Origin: Adiantum capillus-veneris
Lineage: Eukaryota; Streptophyta; Polypodiopsida; Polypodiales; Pteridaceae
Direction of reading: 5' to 3'
DNA: 64,000 nucleotides
Assembly (NCBI GenBank): GCA_014529385.2
Contig: CM043961.1
Coordinates: forward strand, 12,464,478-12,528,477
Shown: positions 56,301-64,000 of the stretch, piece by piece
How positions within the stretch are numbered: position 1 is the stretch's first letter
Layout of the letters: every line of letters begins with the position of its first letter
Translations under genes and position numbers: made by a program
The notes under the pieces: generated by a model
Database searches by the model: none
What the model saw: the letters and a program-made list of their open reading frames with translations, nothing else
What the model was told of the DNA's origin: nothing

Positions 56301-56663
56301 TTGGAAAGCAAAGCGCATATTTGGATGTATGGAGCTCCTGAGAGTGGAAGTCTTAGAAAGCAAGATTGCATCCTAGAGCGCTCAGTAGAAGATGAGGCAT
56401 ATGTACCAGAACCTTTTCCAGAGGAGTTATTTGAACCCTTTGGATGGGACCAAATACTGGCCACTCTTGATGTGTGTGTGAATGAGGTGACCCTGACTAA
56501 ATTTTGCGATGAAGATGGGTATGATGTAACTCCCTTGTTTACGATAAAGGTGTTGAAGGAAGCTAACAAGATTTGTGAGTGTGAAAGCAGAAAATGTGAG
56601 ACACGTAGCTATATCATGGAGCATGATGCCAAAGTGCACATGAAGGAAGTAGAGCAACAATGA
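56301..56663 (+). pseudogene. Element 2 acidic segment after protease
   Basis: W-M-Y-G-A-P-E-S-G-S, E-P-F-P-E-E-L-F-E-P-F and F-C-D-E-D-G-Y-D correspond one-to-one to element 1 (30630-30850). The function is unknown. In element 1 RT begins about 700 bases later; here the terminal ORF follows within 70 bases, marking the site where RT to IN is missing. Confidence 0.65.
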
Positions 56664-56732
56664 GAATATGTCATCATTGACATACCTGAAGAATCAACAA
56701 AAGCTATTTCAAACAAGCAGACTCCAGAAAAA

Positions 56733-58253
56733 GTGCAAATGAAAGCAAATGAAGGAGAAAAGATTCCAAGTTCAACGGCAAATCTTCAACAAGTGCAAGA
56801 TCAAGACAAGAACAGGGAAAGAGAAGAAGATCGACTATCTCCTACGACGATCAAATTCAGCATACGCGGAGAACCAGGATTCAAAATCATATGTGCAGTT
56901 GTGATAGATCCAAAAGCGACAAAAAATCTAATGACTTATGGAACGTGGATCATGATGGGAAAGCCGCCAATCACTAAGCTAGAGGAGATAGTATACACAA
57001 GTTCAAAAATACCGACTCCTAGCTTTGGCATGGTAGAAGTTGTACTCAAGTTGACTACCGGAGAGTATAAGGATACTTTCCACATAATCGACGCCCATCA
57101 CATCAAGGAGATTCTAGTCTTGACAGAAAGCTGGAGGAACGTCTTCTTTCGACAACAATCAAAAGCCGCAACAACAACACCATCAAAAGCCCCAAAAGCA
57201 CCTCAATTCAATGCAAAAAAGGATCAACCAACCATCACGAAAAAAGGTAAAGCAAAGGTAAACACTGAAGTAAATCAACCTTGTAAGACGACTTTACCTT
57301 CAACGAGCCTCCATCAGACTTCCCCCAAAGCCTCTACATCAAGAGCCAAACCATCAACAATACAATGGAAACCAAAACAAAAATTCTATCAACCAAAGTT
57401 TCCATCACAAAAAAGCATCCAGAAGAAGCCAAACAAGGTCAACCAAGTGTTGGTATCCAAAGAGCACATCAAAGTCAAGGACCCAGTTTGGATACATGAA
57501 GCACAAGTTCAGCCTCAACAACAAAAGGTGACAGTGTGGGTAGCATCAAATGAGTCAATCATTGCTCAAGGCTACTTTGAAGGAAACATTAATGTTTGGG
57601 CCAAAAAGCCTAAAGTAACAGCCTAGATGTACTCACCTCAAGAAAGAAGTTCTACAATGAGCGAGCCAAGCTACCAACGGAATAAAAACAACTCAAGAGA
57701 GAGAAAGAACAACAAAAAAGGACATAAGAAAAGACCTTCCAAGAAAGAAACACAACAAGTATGGGTACCAAAGTCAAACTTCAACAAAGCTACCCAACAT
57801 AAACAGATGCAACAACGGATGATTCCAGTTAAGCTACTTGAAGCAGAAGGATTTTATGATGGTAACAATCAAATATGGTTACCAAAAATTGTAGCTCAAC
57901 CTAGAAAAATGGAGCTCAATCAAGAAGCACCACAAGTCTCCACCCAAAGGCACACAATCAATAGGCAGAGCCAACAACAAGTCACCATTAAGGGTGCTAC
58001 AACCTCTAGATGGATATCTTGTCATCATTTACAAAAGCAAGGCTTCTATAAAGGAAATCATCAGATCTGGCTACTGAAGCCTAGTGTCCATCAAGTCATC
58101 GAGCAAAAGGAGCAAATGCAAAAGACGATCACACACGAACCAAAAACAGGATGGGTTCCAAAATCACTAAAGGAAATTCAATCACAAAGAACCCACACCT
58201 TTCAACAACCGCTTCTCATGCGAGATAAAGAAAAGGCTACATCAGTCACTTAA
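56733..58253 (+). pseudogene. Element 2 terminal ORF: protease-like domain and W-P-K repeats
   Basis: Two abutting frames (56733-57626 and 57627-58253, split by one TAG). Residues 45-140 of the first resemble a retropepsin-like fold (C-A-V-V-I-D-P-K-A-T-K-N-L-M, D-T-F-H-I-I-D, I-K-E-I-L-V-L), but the catalytic D-T-G is D-P-K, so it should be inactive. It aligns with the D-T-G-A site of element 1 at 34890. A basic Q/K/P-rich region follows with a recurring unit: G-Y-F-E-G-N-I-N-V-W-A-K-K-P, V-W-V-P-K-S, G-F-Y-D-G-N-N-Q-I-W-L-P-K, G-F-Y-K-G-N-H-Q-I-W-L-L-K-P, G-W-V-P-K-S. I do not know this repeat from described proteins. It may be structural or nucleic-acid binding. Confidence 0.7.
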
Positions 58254-59749
58254 CAAGCAAGTCAAGAGGAGCCAAAGTATGCCAACCTACTCAACAAAAT
58301 GGTGGCATCCAAAGACCAACACAATTTCTAGAACTTATGGAATTGGGTTTCTGGCCTTGAACAGGTAAGTCCAAGTTGCCATTAAAAATATATGGCATAA
58401 AAGTCAGAGTCGGGCACCTAAGCCACTAAATGAGCAAGGCATTAGTCCCAAACCTTCATGTAACATTCTCTGTGGTCTAGGCGTCTTAGTTATCTAGGTA
58501 TTACTCAAGCTGGAAGATTTGAGTATAATTATGTTGTGTCGCTCACGCTGGTATAGGTGAGCATAAGAGTTGAAGTCATTGTAGTATAGTGGTAAGTGAA
58601 AGCGGAAGTCCAAAAGACACTCATGCACTCAGCACAGTAAGGTATGAGTGAAGAAGCTTCTACATCGAAAACCCTTCTTGGAAACGTGGAAGCTATTGAG
58701 ACATCCTTTGATGTCACATGTGCTACATTTGTTCCTTGAAGCACCCATCAACTCCATCTCTTACATTACATGCTTTTGTTCGACAAATTTCTCATAAGCA
58801 TATAGAGTGTCGCATAATTGGCACTTTCATTAGGCACTCTTCCTTTGTTTCTCCCAAGCACTCATCTTGCATGACAGGTACTTCAAGTCCAAATGCTCAA
58901 CTCCAATAAGAGCGTATACCAAAGGCACTTTTTTCCCACTGGGTTTTTTCCTTTTGGTCATCCAGGTTTTAAGACCCCAATCTAGAAACCCTCCCATCAT
59001 CTTCTTGTATATATTCCTTCTACATGAGCAATAAGGAAATTTCTACCCAAATCAATTGACAATGACTTGGAGCAAAAACAGCAGGTCTCCATATGCTTAT
59101 CAAGAGCATCTTTTATCTTCAAGGGCGACAACAAAGCTCCATCCAACAATGGCAAGTCAAAGAATGGCCTACAACATCAAGCAAGGACAAATTCCGCAAG
59201 AGAGTCATCAACAACAATCAAAAGCAGCTCACACAGTGCTTCAAATTACAGTGGACATGGAAACCATACCCATCATAAAGTCCACGTGGCAACAAAGAAT
59301 ATTGCGCAATGCAAAGAAAATTTGACTCGATAATCAAAGATCAAGTCACGTATCAACAACATGGCAGATATGAATCAGTCAAGGAAGGGGGGAGTGTCAT
59401 CAACGCCAAAGCTCTTCCAAAGCTAAAGACCAACCTTGAAGACAAAGATTCAATGATCAATTGAAAGCAGACAAAGTCAACGAACAAACAATGATAACTT
59501 CAACTAAAAATCTCTCAACGACAAAACATAAGGAGTTCCATAGTGCTAAAGCTAGTGAAGTATTACAAGTCAATGACAAAGACACAAACATCAAAAGAAC
59601 TATTCACGATAGATATGAATCACTCAAGGAAGGGGGGAGCATCTAAACGACAAAGCACTTCCCAAGTTGAAGTCCCAACCTTGAAGACAAAGCTGAAGAC
59701 AATCCTATGACAAGACTGCACAAGGTCGTGTCAAGGGACGACACGAATT
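58254..59749 (+). other. Element 2 3' non-coding region
   Basis: Mostly non-coding, with short frames rich in K/Q. Two blocks are duplicated: 'gatatgaatca[cg]tcaaggaaggggggag' near 59367 and 59611, each followed by 'caaagc.cttcc.aag.t.aag..c.aaccttgaagacaaag'. The purine runs in both resemble extra polypurine tracts. The tRNA-Asp-like fragment at 58575 lies here. Confidence 0.6.
58575..58597 (+). other. tRNA-Asp 5'-end-like sequence (A box)
   Basis: 23 bases starting GTCATTG and including TAGTATAGTGGTAAGT match the 5' end of plant tRNA-Asp(GUC) at 22 of 23 positions (the fourth base is A instead of G). They cover the 5' acceptor strand, the D arm start and the RNA polymerase III A box. The following bases do not match, so it is a fragment and not a tRNA gene. 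Confidence 0.75.
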
Positions 59750-59750
59750 A

Positions 59751-59761
59751 GGAAGGGAGAA
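59751..59761 (+). promoter_or_regulatory. Polypurine tract of element 2
   Basis: GGAAGGGAGAA directly before the LTR start TGTTTGATG, the plus-strand primer site. Confidence 0.8.
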
Positions 59762-60675
59762 TGTTTGATGATAGATCAAACGGGCACCCAACTAGTCGGA
59801 CATGAAGCCGGACACTACATTTGTACTCTATTAGTTTTTTGAGCTAGTGTAGTAATACTCTGTGTAAATCCTGATTCCAGAGTAGTAGTCGATTCCCTTA
59901 GTTGTAATTCTATCAATGACAATTGTAAAGGTACATGTGAACCGGCCACTGGCCATTTAGAAATCCCTAGGTATAAAGGTCAATAATTGTAATGTGAAAG
60001 GAGGCTTATCTTTAGAAGAAGAAAGGAGCTCAAAAAATGTACGCTCAAGCTACGAGCTGCTCCAAACTTGTAATCGACGCAACTAATGATTTGGTGATCT
60101 GTTTTTTATTGCAAAACTTGCATTGTGTTCCTCTTTCTTTGCTCTTTCATTCTAGTGTAAGCATTGTCAGTTTTGCTGTGGTTTGCGACTGCACATCTGT
60201 GAGATGTAATTGCAGATTTGAGTGCTTAAATTGTTGTTTATAGTCGTTTTGACCATAGGAGAGTGTTCTTAGACCATAGGATGACATTTCTAGCATGTTC
60301 TATTGCAATTTTTAGAACCTTTTTCATGATGGATTGTGATTTTGGTACCTTGTTAGATTGCGACCAGACTTGCTAGGATAGTGCCCCTAGGTGTCCTAGA
60401 CCTCCTCCTAAAGATTCGTTGCATTTCGAGTCCGTTCGAGTGCCGAAATGGCGTGATGACCTAAAGCTATGAGAAAAGAAATAGGCAGATTTCCTTATCA
60501 TTGAGTGTTGGTTTGCTTGTTGAGCTAGTGTGTTTGCTTGTTAAGGTTCACTTTGTGAGATTGACAATCTCATAGAGTCTCCGTGCCCCATCCGAGTCAC
60601 TTTCCCTAAGTATTGACATTATATTAGTGCCAGAAAGCTATGCTGTAGACGTCCATCGCGGTGACCTGCTAACAT
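59762..60675 (+). repeat. 3' LTR of element 2
   Basis: 914 bp, TGTTTGATG to CTGCTAACA. TATAAA at 59972-59977. Close to the second LTR at 60700-61608 and to the partial 5' LTR. Confidence 0.92.
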
Positions 60676-60699
60676 TGGCGCTAATAGGAAGGGGGGAAT
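60676..60699 (+). other. 24-bp remnant between two LTRs (primer site start + polypurine tract)
   Basis: The sequence is TTGGCGCT followed by AATAGGAAGGGGGGAA. The first seven or eight bases equal the start of the primer site and the rest equals the end of the internal region with its polypurine tract. This is what remains when everything between them is deleted. Confidence 0.85.
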
Positions 60700-61608
60700 G
60701 TTTGATGATAGATCAAACGGGCACCCAACTACTCGGACCTGAAGCCGAACACTACATTTGTACTCTATTAGTTTTCCAAGCTAGTGTAGTAATACTATGT
60801 GTAAATCCTGATTCCAGAGTAGTAGTCTATTCCCTGAGTTGTAATTCTGTCAATGACAATTGTAAAGGTACATGTGAACCGGCCACTGGCCATTTATAAA
60901 GCCATAGTTATAAAGGTCAATAATTGTAATGTGAAAGGAGGCTTATCTTTAGAAGAAGCAAGGAGCTCAAAAAACATACGCTCAAGCTACAAGTTGCTCC
61001 AATTTATCGACTTTTCTAATGATTTGGTAATTCGTTTTCAAATCCGAAACTTGCATTGTGTTCCTCTCTCTTTGCTCTTTAATTCAAGTGTAAGCATTGT
61101 CAGTTTTGTTGAGGTTCGTGACTAAGTGTCTGTGAGTTGTAAATGCAGATTTGAGTACTTAAATCATTGTTTATTGTCTTTTTGACCATAGGAGAGTGTT
61201 CTTAGACCATAGGACGACATTTCTGGCATGTTCTGTTGCAGTTTTCATGACCTTTTTCATGATGGATCGTGATTTTGGTACCTTGTCAGATTGCGACCAG
61301 ACTTGCTAGGATAATGCCCCTAGGTGTCCTACACCTTCTCCTAAAGTTTCGTTGCATTTTGAGTCTGTTCGAGTGCTGAAATGGCGTGATGACCTAGAGT
61401 TGTGAGAAAGGACATAGGCAAATTTCCCTGATCATTGAGTGTTGGTTTTCTTGTTGAGCTAGTGTGTTCGCTTGTTAAGGTTCACTTCGTGAGATTGACG
61501 ATCTCATAGAGTCTCCGTGCCCCATCCGAGTCACTTTCCCTGAGTATTGACATTATGTTAGTGCTAGAATGCTATGCTGCAGACGTCCATCGCGGCGACC
61601 CGCTAACA
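60700..61608 (+). repeat. Additional LTR in tandem with element 2
   Basis: 909 bp, TGTTTGATG to CGCTAACA, same family and orientation. TATAAA at 60909-60914. It differs from the LTR at 59762 at scattered sites (estimated 5-10%). Confidence 0.92.
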
Positions 61609-61729
61609 ACCTTTATCTCACCAAGTAAAAAAAGGTAGAAAATCCAATAAAAATAACAAAAATTCATCAAAAAATCTAGAGTGCTTTGTTAGCGATGTTA
61701 CATTGAATTGAGATGGAACAAAATATTGG

Positions 61730-61782
<53 letters not shown>

Positions 61783-62708
61783 AAGAGAAGAGAGAGAGAT
61801 TTCATGAAAGAGTGTTAGATTTTTTTACCTGAGATGTTTGGGATACCGATTAGAGTTCAGTGGTGTACATCCACAAAAAGTGGTTACTAATTGTAATGCT
61901 TCAGAGGGGTAGCTCGCCAAAAACCACAAGGAGTGTTAAGAGTTTTGTCAAGCTCAATGTTCATGATCATACAAGATGTCAATGTTATTGTTTGTTGTTC
62001 CATTTTTATGTTTCAAAAAAAAGAAAACATGGAAGTCTCCTTGCATGGGGGAGTTTGCACAATCTTCCCTAATTTTTATAATACGAGGGAGTGTGCCATT
62101 CCCACGGTAGCGTGCAATTTTCAATGCGTTCATTAACTGCGTTCTCAGTGTCAAAAATCAAAAAATGATAATGCTTACTCACCACACGATTGAAGGTCTA
62201 CCGCCACTGGACTTCCTTGCATCAACAATGTTGGGCATCTCCTGCACTTAACCTGCTACAAGAGACGACACCCCAGGGAGGATACCCTTCGAGAAGTTTG
62301 TGTGCTATTGTGAGGGCACCACATTTTGTATACATATTGATCAAACCACCAGCAAGCATGAAATTGTACTCCCAACAAATGTTGACTAGCGATCATATTG
62401 TGAATTCTAATATCTATGGTTGCATACGTGATTGCATCTGCTGACCCGCATGCCTTTTAAACTCCTGTGTAGGCATAGTTGATTGCATCTGGATAGATAC
62501 CCTTCCTGCGATCTTGTGGCGACGTTCCGCATAGGAAGGTCCTAAGGCGCTTTTCGTGCGTTCTGAAGAGCACCATATGTGACGTACACATAGTCCCAGG
62601 CAAAGCCAAGCACAAGTTCTTTCTTGTATCGCTCTGTTGACCGCTGGGTCAACAACACAACATAACTCAAGTTTCATACCAAAGTCTTATCTTTTGCGAG
62701 TTATAAAA
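61609..62708. other. No recognisable gene
   Basis: This stretch contains a GA repeat at 61735-61778 followed by interrupted GAAA/GA. Short ORFs at 61860-62680 have no motifs. Confidence 0.4.
61735..61778 (+). repeat. (GA)n microsatellite, 44 bp
   Basis: GA dinucleotide repeat, continued by an imperfect GAAAGAAAGAGAAG stretch. Confidence 0.92.
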
Positions 62709-63584
62709 TGTTGCGGATTATGGCTATAAACGTCATTTGTAATGAGTAGTTATTCTAGTTTCAGAAGCCAGGGTGCAATGGCACTTCCAGATTGTAAATA
62801 CAAAGCCATTTGACCCTTTCAACCCCATTTTTGGTTAAACCTAAGGTAGCCTTAGTATATAAGGTACCTAGGTCATTTTGTAAAAAAGACTTTTAATCAT
62901 AATCAAAACTGAGCGCTGCCGTCTACTGTGTGAGAGAGAAAGAGAGTGAGCATGAGCTTCATCCTCTCTCTACGTCCGGCTCGCTCAACACATTGGAGAT
63001 CCGACTCCACCATTGCTGTAGGCTCGAGGAGAGCTACGCGACAACGCCAAGCATTCCACGCGAGAATAAGCGCACACGCCGACGCATCTACGAGCTATTT
63101 GTGGCCGTAAGTGTATCAAACGATGTCTGTTTTCTGTGTGCTAGTAGTCTATAGAATCGTGGCGACATAAGCTACGCATAGGTACTCATAAATTTCAGTT
63201 TCGGGCACTTTCAAAATTCTGTTTTGTCATCCTACGCGTTTTCCGTAGATGGGTTTAGAGTGAGGGTTTTGAGTGTAAGGAAAGGGTGTATCCTAGTGAG
63301 GGGATGGTGTTCCTTAAGTTTCGTACGAATCTGGCATGATTAGGTGAGTTACCTTTTGTGTGTGTGTATGTGGCTAGGTGGTGTAGTTGAGAGCAGTGAG
63401 GTCCTTGATTGTGGTTTAGTTGGCCTTCCTGAGTGTTGTATGTGTAGGATGGTCTCATCCTGACAAGCTTAAGAGATTTCCTCCGTGTGCCTATCGTGTC
63501 ATCTGTGTCCTCGATTGACATTATGTTGATCTAGGTAGTGTTTGCATGCACTTCATGGGTGTGTGAGTCGCTCCCCATCCAACA
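62709..63584 (+). repeat. 5' LTR of a third element (another family)
   Basis: The segment before the primer site starts TGTTGCGG and ends CCATCCAACA (TGTTG...CAACA inverted ends), 876 bp. A TATATAAG box is at 62856-62863. It does not resemble the LTR of element 2 except for the end next to the primer site. The second LTR is outside the window, so the start is inferred from the terminal motif. Confidence 0.65.
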
Positions 63585-63603
63585 TTGGCGCCGCTGCCGG
63601 GGA
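63585..63603 (+). promoter_or_regulatory. tRNA-Asp primer binding site of the third element
   Basis: TTGGCGCCGCTGCCGGGGA, one base different from the complement of the usual plant tRNA-Asp 3' end. Both elements share the C in GCCGCTGCC, which suggests this species' tRNA-Asp acceptor stem carries the matching G. Confidence 0.85.
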
Positions 63604-64000
63604 CACAAGGACCTAAGTAGGTTTCCTACTAACACTCGTGTGATGGTTGCTTGATTTAGTTTCGGCTAAAGAAAGCGTTTTTCTTAAGTGGATCCGGAAG
63701 AGGATATTCTGCGATCAAGTGGATAGCCAGGAAGCGTGTGTCTTGCCGAGGGTCTGCGACTAGATAGGTTTAGTTAGGATCTGTGGATTAGAGTAGTTGT
63801 TGGTGGACGAGTGATTTGTGAGGTGATAAAAGTGTTTACTAGTCCGTGTGTGGCAGTGAAGCGTTTTTTGACTCATAGATGCAAAACCCCATATGATTTG
63901 TAGGAGTAGCTTTAGGTAAGTGGTCCGATTTGGATCTAGAGCTATTCATCACTGAATTATTTGCTAAAGTTCTTGTTTGCATTTGAAATCTCGGAAAAGT
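63604..64000 (+). other. Leader of the third element (runs off window)
   Basis: Non-coding sequence after the primer site. No gag start is reached. Confidence 0.6.

Larger units (their letters stand above)
46095..60675 (+). mobile_element. Ty3-gypsy element 2 (tRNA-Asp primed, lacks RT/RNase H/IN)
   Basis: In order: truncated 5' LTR (about 46095-46644), tRNA-Asp primer site, 2.8-kb leader with a palindrome array, gag (split by an insertion at about 50458-53960), linker, aspartic protease, shared acidic segment, second protease-like/W-P-K ORF, a 1.5-kb 3' non-coding part, polypurine tract and 3' LTR 59762-60675. In element 1 about 3.9 kb of RT, RNase H and IN lie between the acidic segment and the terminal ORF; here they are absent. 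It is therefore a non-autonomous derivative that would need enzymes in trans. The LTR is followed by another LTR (60700-61608). Confidence 0.88.

Noticed and set aside
58575-58650. A complete tRNA-Asp gene
   Set aside because: Only the first 23 bases match; there is no anticodon arm, B box or 3' acceptor strand.
59056-59646. Overlapping short ORFs in the element 2 3' region
   Set aside because: K/Q-rich frames in three registers over duplicated non-coding DNA, with no shared motif.

Overview
The window is nuclear DNA from a land plant with a large, repeat-rich genome. The evidence is plant-type Ty1-copia and Athila/Tat-like Ty3-gypsy retrotransposons, a thaumatin-like defence gene, relics of an oxophytodienoate reductase and a PPR gene, and very long GA/CT and GT microsatellites. 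A fern or another plant with a big genome is plausible, but nothing here fixes the species. Only two protein genes look intact: the small intronless thaumatin-like gene (10216-10773) and the gag-pol of a young copia element (19746-23627). Almost everything else is mobile DNA in various states of decay.

Layout. 1-2640: a minus-strand copia element (gag, leader, tRNA-Met primer site, short LTR) abutting a decayed plus-strand copia IN-RT relic. 2641-9890: gene-free DNA with a 627-bp foldback element, a 37-base C tract and a 1.27-kb tandem duplication. 10118-10842: the thaumatin-like gene with TATA box and poly(A) signals. 11800-13340: a broken pogo-like DDE transposase. 13400-18100: microsatellites and no gene. 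18109-25795: a 5'-truncated LINE (minus strand) with its own target duplication, into which the intact copia element 18950-24412 inserted (TSD AGCTT). 26540-28290: a copia scrap and a relic of a DUF7869-like protein.

28300-35920 is a decayed Ty3-gypsy element (element 1). It has gag, protease, RT/RNase H, an integrase with two zinc-binding modules, and then an additional ORF with a second protease-like DTGA site and W-x-P-K repeats. 36600-46090 holds microsatellites, an OPR exon relic, a PPR relic, a MITE and a PIF1-type helicase fragment. 46095-60675 is a second, related Ty3-gypsy element (element 2), primed by tRNA-Asp. It lacks RT/RNase H/IN but keeps gag, protease and the extra ORF. Its 2.8-kb leader carries eight copies of a 20-bp palindrome about 280 bp apart. 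Its gag is split by a 3.4-kb insertion bearing a three-exon gene of unknown family. Its 3' region contains a near-perfect 5' end of tRNA-Asp, the same tRNA that its primer site matches. A second LTR follows after only 24 bp. The window ends in the LTR and primer site of a third tRNA-Asp-primed element (62709-63603).

The most novel-looking observations are the palindrome array, the tRNA-Asp fragment inside a tRNA-Asp-primed element, the post-integrase protease/W-P-K ORF shared by two elements, and the spliced gene inside the gag insertion. All reading was by eye; identities and boundaries need alignment.
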